Shown piece by piece: positions 43,634-52,600 of a stretch of 53,445 nt of DNA (its first letter is position 1; every line of letters begins with the position of its first letter). Below the pieces are notes generated by a model that searched no databases, was not told where the DNA came from, and was given only the letters and a program-made list of their open reading frames with translations. This DNA is from JBMNHG01 sp045627705 (lineage in GTDB: Bacteria; Verrucomicrobiota; Kiritimatiellia; RFP12; JBMNHG01): NCBI GenBank assembly GCA_045627705.1, contig JAZQOE010000154.1, forward strand, positions 1 through 53,445, in the 5' to 3' direction. The translations under genes were made by a program, and so were the position numbers.

Positions 43634-44713
43634 ATGAGCGAAGCAGTAATCCACGCGAACCTCCCCTTCCCCACGCCCTGTTTTTCGGGTCCGATCATCG
43701 ACAACCTCGACTGGAATGAAGTGTCGCCGAATGATGTCGAGGGCCGCGGTTGGCGCGACACCGCGGCGCCGTTCGACCGTCTGCCACCCGAAGCGGAAAA
43801 GATAGCGCAGGATCTCTGGGGAGCGAGCCGTTCTACCACTGGCGAGTGCTTTGAATTCGAGACCGATTCCACCGCGATCGCCGTCCGCACGAAACTTGGC
43901 CTGGCGCAATACGGCGAACCGAACTTCAACTCCAGCGCCTTCGCTGGATGCGACCTGTATTGCTGGGACGAGACGCAAAACCGCTGGCGCTGGGCCGCGA
44001 CTGCGCAACACATGGTCGAATGGAAACCGATCACTGAATATGGTCTTTGCTGGAGCCTCAAGAAAACGGCGCGCCGTTTTCGCATGTACCTTCCGATGCG
44101 CAACCAGCTGCTCGCGCTTTGGGTTGGAGTGGATGAAGGTTCATCGTTCAGGCTCATTCCGCCGAGGCGAGAGAAACCGCTCGTTTACTACGGGACCAGC
44201 ATCATCCATGGCGCCTTCAGCATCAGGGCGGGACTTGGCGTGCCGCAGATTCTCGGACGCGAACTCGGCGTACCAGTAATCAACCTTGGATTCTCCGGCG
44301 CGGCGCGACTAGAACCGGCCATGGCGGACATCCTCGCGCAGCTGGACGCGGGAGTATTCGTCTGCGATCCCTACCACAATTCGACGATCGACTCCTTCAA
44401 GGCCAATGCCGAGCCATTCTTTGGAAAACTTTGCGCCGCGCGGCCGGAAACGCCTGTTTACCTTCTAAGCGCGCCGCCGGTCCTCAATGCGTGGATGTGG
44501 CCAGACATCGTCCTTGCCGAACACAAGATCCGCTCGCGTCTTTTCGCGGACACGGGCGCAATGCTCGAAAAGCGCCACCCAAACTTCCGCTTCATCGACG
44601 GCGAGAATTTCTACGGATCCGACGACACCTCGATCGACGGCATCCATCCCAACGACGTGGCCTTCGACCAGATGGCGAAAATCCTCGCGCCCATCCTCCG
44701 AAAGCACTTCTAG
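43634..44713 (+). CDS. SGNH hydrolase with N-terminal beta domain
   Basis: The 359-residue protein starts MSEAVIHANLPFP after AAAGGGTA. Residues 1-175 are a beta-rich accessory domain (FETDSTAIAVRTKLGL, YLPMRNQLLALWVGVDEG). The SGNH part begins PLVYYGTSIIHGAFS, with GTSIIHG as the modified block I, then VINLGFSGAARLEP, FVCDPYHN and the Asp/His of SIDGIHPNDVAF. This layout is seen in the SGNH_hydro_3-like acylhydrolases of Bacteroidota and PVC bacteria. A palindrome copy at 44062-44081 encodes KTARRF in the accessory domain. The substrate is unknown. Confidence 0.82.
   Translation: MSEAVIHANLPFPTPCFSGPIIDNLDWNEVSPNDVEGRGWRDTAAPFDRLPPEAEKIAQDLWGASRSTTGECFEFETDSTAIAVRTKLGLAQYGEPNFNSSAFAGCDLYCWDETQNRWRWAATAQHMVEWKPITEYGLCWSLKKTARRFRMYLPMRNQLLALWVGVDEGSSFRLIPPRREKPLVYYGTSIIHGAFSIRAGLGVPQILGRELGVPVINLGFSGAARLEPAMADILAQLDAGVFVCDPYHNSTIDSFKANAEPFFGKLCAARPETPVYLLSAPPVLNAWMWPDIVLAEHKIRSRLFADTGAMLEKRHPNFRFIDGENFYGSDDTSIDGIHPNDVAFDQMAKILAPILRKHF
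44062..44081. repeat. CGGCGCGCCG palindrome, copy in SGNH hydrolase gene
   Basis: A perfect 20-nt palindrome, GAAAA-CGGCGCGCCG-TTTTC, read in a third frame as KTARRF within a conserved-looking domain. Confidence 0.9.
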
Positions 44714-44718
44714 AGTCT

Positions 44719-44859
44719 TTACCTGATTAAAAGGACGGTTCCCTTCGGGCCTTCCGCGCCGAAGACGAGAAGCTGGTTGGCGAGAAAGTGTCCGGAAACG
44801 TTGCACTTGCCATCGACGATGCGCAGGTAACACGCAACGCGCCTCTTGGCATTTGTAAC
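44719..44859 (-). pseudogene. Possible 3' remnant of a lost gene
   Basis: On the minus strand 46 codons end at TAA (44721-44719), with an in-frame TGA just upstream and no start. The reading includes VACYLRIVDGKCNVSG and ANQLLVFGAEGPKGTVLLIR, with the GC-rich third positions of local genes. It looks like the end of a secreted or envelope protein. It may also be chance; in GC-rich DNA such frames are common. Confidence 0.3.
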
Positions 44860-44913
44860 TATAGGTCAGAACGCCGACATTTGCAAACGATAAGCATCGG
44901 CTTTTCAAGCTTA

Positions 44914-44943
44914 TCGACAAGTGACGAGCAATACTGCTATCAT
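44914..44943 (+). promoter_or_regulatory. Promoter of aspartokinase gene
   Basis: TCGACA (44914-44919) and TATCAT (44938-44943) are spaced by 18 nt, 35 nt upstream of the ATG. Each is one base from the consensus. I see no lysine riboswitch-like structure in the short leader. Confidence 0.55.
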
Positions 44944-44978
44944 TTGCGAATCATTTTCCCAATCCAAACAGGTGCAAC

Positions 44979-46331
44979 ATGAAAGTCTGCAAATTCGGTG
45001 GTTCATCCCTGGCCGATTCCGTCCAAGTCGGCAAAGTCTGCGACATCGTCCTCGCCGACCCCGCGCGCCGCGTGGTGGTCGTCTCCGCCCCCGGCAAACG
45101 CCGCTCCGGCGATTCGAAGGTCACCGACATGCTTATCACGTGCGGCGAAGCAGCCTTGCACGAAGTCGATACCGAACCGTTCCTACAGGCGATTGTCGCC
45201 CGCTACGCCGAAATCCAGCAGGGTCTCGAACTTGACCCCTCGATCGTAGCCGAAGTCGAGGCAGATCTCCGCAAGCGCATCGCCGGGGACAAGTCGCACC
45301 CCGGCATGTTCATCGACTGCATGAAGGCCGCAGGCGAAGACAATTCCGCGCGCATGGTCGCGGCAGCGCTCAAGGGCCGCGGAGCGGAAGCGGCATACAT
45401 GTCGCCGGCAGACGCGGGCATGCTCCTCACCAGCGAATTCGGCAATGCGCGCCTGCTCGACGAAGCCATGCCGCTCCTCGAGCGCTCGCTTCGCGCCGCG
45501 CGCGGCATAGTCGTCTTCCCCGGTTTCTTCGGCATCACGCGCGAAGGTCGAATCGCCACCTTCTCGCGCGGCGGCTCCGACATCACTGGCGCAATCCTCG
45601 CCGCCGCAGCAGGTGCCGAGGTGTACGAGAACTTCACCGATGTCGATGCCGTTTATCCGGTCGATCCCCGCCTCGTTCCCGAAGTCTCGAAGGGAATCGA
45701 GGAAATGACATTCCGCGAAATGCGCGAGCTTTCGTACGCAGGCTTCGGCGTGTTCCACGACGAAGCGGTGCGTCCCGCCTTCCAGGCCGGAGTAACGATC
45801 AACATCCGCAACACGAACCGTCCCGAGCTGCCCGGCACGCTCGTCAAGCCGCGCCGCCAGGTCGATACCTGCAAGGTCGTCGGCATAGCTTCTGACGGCG
45901 GATTCGCGCAGCTCTATGTTGACAAGTACATGATGAACCGCGAAGTCGGCTTCGGCCGCCGCCTCATGCGAATTCTCGAGGACGAGGGCATCTCGTGGGA
46001 GCATATCCCCACGGGCATCGACAACATGTCTGTCGTCTTCAGGCAGGCACAGATGACGCCCGACTCCGAAGAGCGCATCATCCGCCGCATCAAGGACGAA
46101 CTCAAGCCCGACAAGGTCGCGATCGACCATGACCACGCTCTGATCATGGTCGTCGGCGAAGGCATGCAGTACGCCGTCGGCATCACCGCTCGCGCCGCGT
46201 CCGCCCTCGCCGCGGCGAGCGTCAACATCGAGATGCTGAACCAGGGCGCATCCGAAACAAGCGTCATGTTCGGCGTGAAGGAATCCGACCGCGCCGCGGC
46301 CGTGCGCGCCCTCTACAAGGCATTCTTCTAA
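44979..46331 (+). CDS. lysC: Aspartate kinase
   Basis: The 450-residue protein starts MKVCKFGGSSLADS, the KFGGSS ATP/aspartate motif. It has SRGGSDITGAILAAAAGAEVYENFTDVDAVYPVDPR, the amino-acid kinase core, and MRELSYAGFGVFHDEAV. Two C-terminal ACT domains follow (from VVGIASDGG and from LIMVVGEGMQYAVGI), which usually bind lysine or threonine for feedback. It phosphorylates aspartate, the first step towards Lys, Met, Thr and diaminopimelate. It is a stand-alone gene with its own promoter, followed by the attenuator-controlled trpB. Confidence 0.93.
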   Translation: MKVCKFGGSSLADSVQVGKVCDIVLADPARRVVVVSAPGKRRSGDSKVTDMLITCGEAALHEVDTEPFLQAIVARYAEIQQGLELDPSIVAEVEADLRKRIAGDKSHPGMFIDCMKAAGEDNSARMVAAALKGRGAEAAYMSPADAGMLLTSEFGNARLLDEAMPLLERSLRAARGIVVFPGFFGITREGRIATFSRGGSDITGAILAAAAGAEVYENFTDVDAVYPVDPRLVPEVSKGIEEMTFREMRELSYAGFGVFHDEAVRPAFQAGVTINIRNTNRPELPGTLVKPRRQVDTCKVVGIASDGGFAQLYVDKYMMNREVGFGRRLMRILEDEGISWEHIPTGIDNMSVVFRQAQMTPDSEERIIRRIKDELKPDKVAIDHDHALIMVVGEGMQYAVGITARAASALAAASVNIEMLNQGASETSVMFGVKESDRAAAVRALYKAFF

Positions 46332-46337
46332 TCCGCA

Positions 46338-46366
46338 TTGACATTCCACGGGGCAGATGATATGCT
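46338..46366 (+). promoter_or_regulatory. Promoter of trp leader-trpB unit
   Basis: A perfect TTGACA (46338-46343) and TATGCT (46361-46366) are spaced by exactly 17 nt. The expected start near 46373 lies only a few bases before the leader-peptide ATG, so the leader would be nearly leaderless. Confidence 0.8.
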
Positions 46367-46376
46367 CCGCCACATC

Positions 46377-46436
46377 ATGAATCTGAACATGGTCAACAAC
46401 CTTTGGTGGTGGTGCCGCGCTGACGAAGCGAGGTGA
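46377..46436 (+). CDS. trpL: Trp leader peptide
   Basis: This 19-codon reading frame encodes MNLNMVNNLWWWCRADEAR and ends in TGA. Three consecutive Trp codons (46404-46412) are a classic translational sensor for charged tRNA-Trp. There is no room for a long 5' untranslated region before the first ATG; the Met at 46389 is an alternative start. The last codons (46424-46433, CGAAGCGAGG) also form the first arm of the attenuator. Ribosome stalling at the Trp codons would leave this arm free. Confidence 0.88.
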   Translation: MNLNMVNNLWWWCRADEAR

Positions 46437-46510
46437 CGATCCGTTGTTGTTCCAATTCATTCCAACAGGAAACGCCCCGCTTCGAAAACGAAGCGAGGCG
46501 TCTTTGTTTT
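46424..46510 (+). terminator. Trp attenuator: alternative antiterminator and terminator hairpins
   Basis: The segment CGCCCCGCTTCG (46473-46484) can pair with CGAAGCGAGGCG (46489-46500) across a four-A loop: 11 pairs and one mismatch, followed by TCTTTGTTTT, an intrinsic terminator. An identical CGAAGCGAGG lies upstream at 46424-46433, so it can pair with the same middle segment instead. The choice would depend on whether the ribosome covers the upstream copy (Trp plentiful, termination) or stalls before it (Trp scarce, read-through). Confidence 0.85.
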
Positions 46511-46544
46511 CGAGGCGGACTTCACAAGGAGAAAGAGACAAGCG

Positions 46545-47912
46545 ATGAGCAACGAAATCCCATACAAGACTTATCTGGCCGAAAACGAGCTTCCCTCGGC
46601 CTGGTACAATGTCCGCGCCGACATGGCGAAGAAGCCCGCGCCCCTGCTGAACCCGCAGACGCACCAGCCTTGCACGCAGGAGGAACTGGAGCAGGTCTTC
46701 TGCAGCGAATGCGTGAAGCAGGAACTCGATGACTCGACCCCATACATCGCGATTCCCACGCCCGTGCTGGATTTCTACAAGATGTACAGGCCCTCCCCGC
46801 TCGTCCGCGCATACTTCCTCGAACGCGCCCTCGGCACACCCGCGAAGATATACTACAAGTTCGAAGGCAACAACACCTCGGGCTCCCACAAGCTGAACAG
46901 CGCGATTCCACAGGCATACTACGCGGCGGAACAGGGACTGCGCGGTGTAACGACAGAAACCGGCGCGGGACAATGGGGGACGGCGCTTTCGATGGCTTGC
47001 GCCTTCTACCATCTCGACTGCAAGGTTTTCATGGTCAAGTGCTCCTACGAACAGAAGCCATTCCGCCGCGAAGTGATGCGCACATACGGCGCCATGGTGG
47101 AGCCTTCGCCGTCGATGACGACCGAAGTCGGCCGCCAGATCAACGCCGCTCACCCCGGCACGACCGGCTCGCTCGGCTGCGCGATTTCCGAAGCCGTCGA
47201 ATGCGCCCGCACCAGCGAAGGCTACCGCTACCTCCTCGGCAGCGTCATGAACCTCGTCTGCCTCCACCAGTCGATCATCGGACTTGAAACGCAGACCGCG
47301 CTGCGTAGGCTTGGAGTGAAGCCGGATGTCATCATCGGCTGCGCCGGCGGCGGCTCGAACCTGGCCGGGCTGATAGCGCCGTTCATGGGCGAAGTCCTGC
47401 GAGGCGAGGCGGACTACCGCTTTATCGCGGTCGAACCATCCAGCTGCCCCTCGCTCACACGCGGCAGGTATGCGTACGATTTCTGCGACACCGGCAAAAT
47501 ATGCCCGCTCCAGAAGATGTACACGCTCGGACACGATTTTATTCCGTCGGCAAACCACGCGGGCGGATTGCGCTATCACGGAATGAGTTCGACACTCTCC
47601 GAACTCTACGAGCAGGGCTTGATGGAGGCCCGCTCGGTCGAGCAGACCAGCGTATTCGATGCGGCCAGATTTTTCGCTCGCACGGAGGGCATCCTCCCCG
47701 CCCCGGAATCGTCACACGCCATCAGGGTGGCGATAGACGAAGCACGGCGCTGCACGCGCGAGGGCAAAGCGGAAACAATCGTATTCGGACTCACCGGAAC
47801 CGGATATTTCGACATGACCAGCTATGCGAAATTCAATGACGGCACGATGACCGACTACATCCCGACCGACGACGAAATCGCGGCCAGCCTCGCCAAACTG
47901 CCAAGTCTCTGA
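46545..47912 (+). CDS. trpB: Tryptophan synthase beta-like protein, TrpB2 type
   Basis: The 455-residue protein starts MSNEIPYKTYLAENELPSAW after AAGGAG. Length and N terminus match the TrpB2 subfamily, longer than TrpB1. The PLP Lys is in NNTSGSHKLNSA (Lys116), the catalytic Glu in TTETGAGQWG, and the phosphate cup in CAGGGSNLAGL. It condenses indole and serine to tryptophan. No trpA or other trp gene adjoins it, as usual for TrpB2, which may act on free indole or other substrates. The attenuator upstream supports a true role in tryptophan supply. Confidence 0.93.
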   Translation: MSNEIPYKTYLAENELPSAWYNVRADMAKKPAPLLNPQTHQPCTQEELEQVFCSECVKQELDDSTPYIAIPTPVLDFYKMYRPSPLVRAYFLERALGTPAKIYYKFEGNNTSGSHKLNSAIPQAYYAAEQGLRGVTTETGAGQWGTALSMACAFYHLDCKVFMVKCSYEQKPFRREVMRTYGAMVEPSPSMTTEVGRQINAAHPGTTGSLGCAISEAVECARTSEGYRYLLGSVMNLVCLHQSIIGLETQTALRRLGVKPDVIIGCAGGGSNLAGLIAPFMGEVLRGEADYRFIAVEPSSCPSLTRGRYAYDFCDTGKICPLQKMYTLGHDFIPSANHAGGLRYHGMSSTLSELYEQGLMEARSVEQTSVFDAARFFARTEGILPAPESSHAIRVAIDEARRCTREGKAETIVFGLTGTGYFDMTSYAKFNDGTMTDYIPTDDEIAASLAKLPSL

Positions 47913-47915
47913 TTA

Positions 47916-48274
47916 GCGCGGAATCGGGCGCGTATTGCGGGCGAATCCCCCGCGAAGCGCGAGATTGGCCACGTCGAGCAACTCGATCGCATCGATCACT
48001 TCGACTTGCTCGACCTGCACGACTCGATCGACGCGGCCGATTTCACGAACCTCCCGCGACGCGCGGGATCGGGCGCGTGTTGCGGGCGAGTCCCCCGCGA
48101 AGCGCGAGATCGGCCACGTCGAGCAACTCGATCGCATCGATCACCTCGACTTGCCCGACTCGCACGACTCGATCGACGCGGCCGATCCCGCTAAATCTCC
48201 CGCGAAGCGCGGGATCGGGCGCGCATTGCGGGCGAATCCCCCGCGAAGCGCGAGATCGGGCGCGTATTGCGGGC
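47916..48274. repeat. Modular structured repeat array, left copy
   Basis: This gene-free stretch is built from two repeat modules. Module A (~41 bp) starts CGCGAAGCGCG and continues ATCGGGCGCG and TTGCGGGCGA. Module B (~105 bp) starts with the same CGCGAAGCGCG, then GATCGGCCACGTCGAGCAA and ends GACGCGGCCGATC-like. The order is A, B (47951), A (48055), B (48096), A (48201), A (48242). B folds back on itself: GATCGGCC pairs with GGCCGATC, and TCGAGCAA with TTGCTCGA. The rest, to 48366, holds only a TGTCGCC/GGCGACA hairpin and the start of the next gene. Confidence 0.85.
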
Positions 48275-48366
48275 AGAAAATGTCGCCCGGCAGGCGACAC
48301 ATTGCCACCCAAAAGCCGCTATTATCGCATCCATTCATTCAACTGAAACTGAAAGCGAGGCAAACA

Positions 48367-49122
48367 ATGGATGGCAATCGGCTCATAGGTGGTTCCGGCG
48401 GATACTTCAAACTTGATTCCTGGACGCTCGCAAATATCGTGCAACTTGGAACCCTGAAATTTTGCGAACGTTTCCTCGACCTCAAGAACGATCCCTGCGG
48501 CAGACTATACGATCAAATGACACAGGCTGCACGCTCTGGCGTTGCAAATATTGCCGAAGGCTCCGCCAGACATCATACATCCACAGAAACAGAAATGTCG
48601 CTGACAGATGTCGCTCGCGCAAGTCTCCAGGAACTTTCCGGCGATTATCTCAATTGGCTCCTTCGCCATGATCAGGTTCCATGGTTGAAAAACTCGGAGG
48701 ATGCTCAATTGATTTACACCATTCGCCTATCACCATGCGCTTACAGTAACGATATCCAGCACGATGCCTGTGCGAGAATCCTTGCCGATAAAAAGAAATT
48801 TGAACCCTGGCTCGAATCGAATAATTCTCTGATTGTCGCCAACGCCTTGCTCGTTCTTATCGCGCGAACCTGCAACATGCTCAACAGACAACTCCAATCA
48901 CAAGAAAATGATTTTCGCACAACAGGCGGTTTTCGCGAAAACCTCACGAAGGCCAGATTGGAAGCCCGCAAATTACAAAACATGGCAGAAGGAGCACCTA
49001 CATGCCCGATATGCGGTGCGCCAATGCTCAAAATAGTGGCCAAACGCGGTCGAAATTGCGGCCATGAGTTCTGGGGCTGCACAAAATACCCAGATTGCAA
49101 GGGCACGCGAGATGTCTCATGA
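48367..49122 (+). CDS. Four-helix-bundle protein (S23/IVS type) with topoisomerase-type zinc ribbon
   Basis: The start is set at MDGNRLIGGSGGYFKLDSW. The 251-residue protein has an N-terminal helical part (about 15-200) with the S23/intervening-sequence four-helix-bundle signature YDQMTQAARSGVANIAEGSA and SLTDVARASLQELSGDYL. The C-terminal 40 residues (CPICGAPMLKIVAK, then FWGCTKYPDCKGT) form a zinc ribbon like those at the C terminus of topoisomerase I. S23-like proteins are encoded in 23S rRNA intervening sequences and as free genes; relatives include Avd of diversity-generating retroelements. Function is unknown. AT content is higher than in neighbours, and the gene is bracketed by two modular repeat arrays, which suggests a mobile or recently acquired unit. 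Confidence 0.8.
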   Translation: MDGNRLIGGSGGYFKLDSWTLANIVQLGTLKFCERFLDLKNDPCGRLYDQMTQAARSGVANIAEGSARHHTSTETEMSLTDVARASLQELSGDYLNWLLRHDQVPWLKNSEDAQLIYTIRLSPCAYSNDIQHDACARILADKKKFEPWLESNNSLIVANALLVLIARTCNMLNRQLQSQENDFRTTGGFRENLTKARLEARKLQNMAEGAPTCPICGAPMLKIVAKRGRNCGHEFWGCTKYPDCKGTRDVS

Positions 49123-49128
49123 CTCAGC

Positions 49129-49576
49129 CGCCGAACCTTCCGCGAAGCGCGAGATCGGGCGCGTATTGCGGGCGAGTCCCCGCGAAGCGCGAGATCGGCC
49201 ACGTCGAGCAACTCGATCGCATCGATCACCTCGACTTGCCCGACCCGCTCGCCTCGATCGACGCGGCCGATCCCGCCGAACCTCCCGCGAAGCGCGGAAT
49301 CGGGCGCGTGTTGCGGGCGAGTCCCCCGCGAAGCGCGGGATCGGGCGCGCATTGCGGGCGAGTCCCCCGCGAAGCGCGAAATCGGCCATGTCGAGCAACT
49401 CGATCGCATCGATCGCCTCGACTTGCTCGACTCGCACGACTCGATCGACGCGGCCGATTTCGCCGAACCTCCCGCGAAGCGCGAGATCGGCCACGTCGAG
49501 CAACTCGATCGCGTCGATCGCCGCGACTTGCTCGACCTGCACGACTCGATTGACGCGGCCGATTTCGCCGCTCCCC
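49129..49576. repeat. Modular structured repeat array, right copy
   Basis: It has the same modules as the left array in the order A (49141), B (49181), A (49286), A (49327), B (49368), B (49473). Module lengths are 40-41 and 104-105 bp. In the B copies the outer stem shows compensatory changes: GAGATCGGCC with GGCCGATCCC, GAAATCGGCC with GGCCGATTTC, and GAGATCGGCC with GGCCGATTTC (G-U). It fills the gap between the four-helix gene and the large secreted protein gene; no credible gene lies here. Confidence 0.85.
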
Positions 49577-49628
49577 AAATGGCACAATAGATGCTATTGC
49601 AAAATCCCACTTGAATCAAAGGATACCC

Positions 49629-52600
49629 ATGAAACCACTAAAGACAACAACGCTCGCATTTGCCGCGGCGGTGTTGGCGCTTTCCGCCAAGGCCGACGAC
49701 CGCACGATGTCATTCAATTCCGAGATCAATGTCCTCCCCGCCCCCGGCGCGGTGACTGTGGATGGACTCGACAACGACTGGGATCTTTCCGCAGGCGTGT
49801 GGAGCTACAACGACCCTCTTATCGTTGACCGTTACTCCGTCTGGACTCACATGATGTGGGATGCCAACGGCGTCTATATGCTCGCCCGCTACACCGACAA
49901 CTCGCCGATGAAGAATGCCGCCGCCGGCAAGGACTTCTCGATGAGCTGGCGCGCGGACTGCTACCAGGCGCGAGTAATCTTCGATGACGGCACGCCAGAC
50001 GAACACCAGATGCACGTCAACATGTACTACTCTTCGCCCGACGTGCGCCCGTACATGATCATCAAGCATGGCGGTTTCAAGGCCAAGCCCCCTTACGACG
50101 CGACCGGCGTGGACCGTCCAGACCAGCTTGAAAAGTGGGGTCCGACCATGGACGCACTCGGCGGCAAGATCGCCTTCGCCCCATGGCAAGACGGCAAGGG
50201 CTACAACATGGAGGTCTTCTGGCCGTGGAGCTATTGCCGCACCTCCGGCAAAGCCCTCGAACCAGGAGAATCCTTCACCTACGGCATCGAGGCCATGTGG
50301 GGCAACGCCGCCGGCGAAATGCTCGCGCACCGTCTTGCCGACGGCATCAAGGATGAGACCGTCAACCGCATCTTCATGTTCCGCGCCCGCACTGGCTGGG
50401 GCCGCGCCCTCATCCTCGACCACGGCAACCTCACCGTGACCGAAGAGCAGAAGGCGCTCCGCAAGGACCGCGAAAAGCACTTCGTTGACTACGACACCTA
50501 CGGCAGCGTCCCGCTCCAATACTCCGTCCCGGCCGACCGCGACGTGACCATCGCGATCGACGACGCCCAGGGCCGCCGCGTCCGCAATCTCTTCGGCCAG
50601 TACCCGCGCTCGAAGGGCGATGTCACCGACCTCTGGGACTGCCTCGACGATAATGGCAACCCGGTCGCCCCCGGCAAGTACAATGTGACGATCGTCCACC
50701 ACGATCCTATCGCCCTCAAGTTCTTCAACTCGGTTTACTCCTCCGCCACCCCGCCGTGGAACACCGAAAACGGCTCGAAGCTCTGGGGCGCCAACCACGG
50801 CCACCCGACATCCGTCGCTACGCGCGGCGACAAGACCGTCCTCCTCTTCACAGGCACGGAAGGCGGCTCCGGCATGCAGCGCATCGACGACGACGGCATC
50901 ATCGTCTGGGCCGACCACAACGAGTTCGTCGATGGCACGATCGACGACACCTACTCGTACGGTCTCTCCCGCTCCTCGTGGCAGAGCTGCACGCTCATCG
51001 CCCGCTACCGCGTCACTGACGGCCACCTCGAACCCTTCGAGGACGAGAACCGCACGCCCAACGCGGTCATCCTCCCCGATGCGACAATCACCGACACATC
51101 GACCATCGCGATCGCCCACGGCGCTCTCTGGGTCTTCTGCCCGAATCGCGCCTTCCTGAAAATCGACCCCGCAACTGGCAAGGTAATCGAAACCCTCGAA
51201 ATGCCCGAAGGCCTCTGCGCCCTCACCGACCGCAATGACAAGCTCTTCGCACTCTATGCCGATGGCGCGGTCCGCCTCCTCGGCCCGGATGGCAAGCCCG
51301 TCGGCGACGTCGTGAAGTTCGATGGTCTCTCCAAGCCCGTCCGCCTCGGCATCGACATGGAAGAGAAGCGCTTCGCCGTCTCCGACCTCGACACCAACCA
51401 GGTTCTCATCTACGGTGCCGATGGCAAGCGCATTTCCGCGATTGGCTCCGCCCGTCCCGGTAAGGACCGCCCCGCCGGCGCATTCGTCAAGACCGACCTG
51501 ATCCGCCCGCTCGGCGCAGACTTCGACCATCTCGGCCGCCTTTGGATCGCAGAATGCGTCAAGACATGCAAGCGCGTGACTTGCTGGGACGCCGCCGACT
51601 ACCACCTCCTCGACCAGTACTGGGGACAGGCCGACTATGGCGCAATGGCCGGCTTCCCGATCACCTTCGACGCCACGCGCTTCATCGCCCACGGCATCGA
51701 GTTCAAGCTTGACCCCGCCCCCGATCCATGGCACCGCAAGACCAACGAGGAACCGCTCGTTTACCATCCCGAACTCGTTTCCGCCCGCGGTCCCGTTTAC
51801 CGCCTCAACGGCCACGAGTACGCCTGCGGCTGCCCCGGCTACAACAAGCCGGATTCCCTCAAGATGTTCATGCGCGGCGAAGACGGCGTCTTCCATGAAT
51901 GCATGAAGATCACCTGGTCCGGCCGCCAACGCATCGACAACAAGTGGGTCGAAGTCCCCGGTACCGCATGGATCGATTCGAACAACAACCACGAGGTCGA
52001 TGACGGCGAAACCTTCGTAGGACTCGACGCCCGCAACCTCTACTGGTCCAACGGCTGGATTCGTCCCGACCTCGCGATCCTCCTCACGAACAACAAATTC
52101 TTCAAGCCCACCGGATTCACCGAAGCCGGCATTCCGATCTACGACTTCGCCCACCCCGAAGCGCTCGGCGACGGCCGTGGCTTCCCCGACGGACAGGGTT
52201 CGGTCGGCACGCCGATCGTCGATAACGCCGGCAATGTCTCCAACGGCATCCGCTACCAGACAGTCGATGGCCGCACTGGCTCCTACCCGAACCGCTACGG
52301 CCGCCATGACGCCCCCGCCGCGCAGCGCGGCGTGCTTATCGCCCCGTTCCGCGCCAACGGCGTCGTGGAAGACATCCCCGGCGTCGGCAGCGTGATGGCG
52401 CTCGGCGGCGACCGCGGCGAGTGGTTCCTCTTCTCGATGGACGGAATCTACCTCTCCTCGATCTGCCAGGACAGCAAGGGCAATGTCGTCCTCGACGAGA
52501 CATTCATCGGCCAGGAATCCTTCGGCGGATTCATCTGGCGCGATCTCGAGACCGGCAAGGTGCTCGTCCAGCTCGGCGGCCCCTCGTACCGCCTGATGGA

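Noticed and set aside
44944..44978. A lysine riboswitch before the aspartokinase gene
   Set aside because: The predicted leader is under 40 nt, too short for the aptamer, and no matching structure is seen upstream.
45183..47579. A 798-codon open frame antisense to aspartokinase and trpB
   Set aside because: It runs across two genes with clear family motifs and the attenuator between them; no plausible domain is seen in its product.
47935..48366. Long open frames through the repeat arrays, including an N-terminal extension of the four-helix protein
   Set aside because: The modules are open in several frames on both strands because of their composition; the family start at 48367 has a ribosome site.
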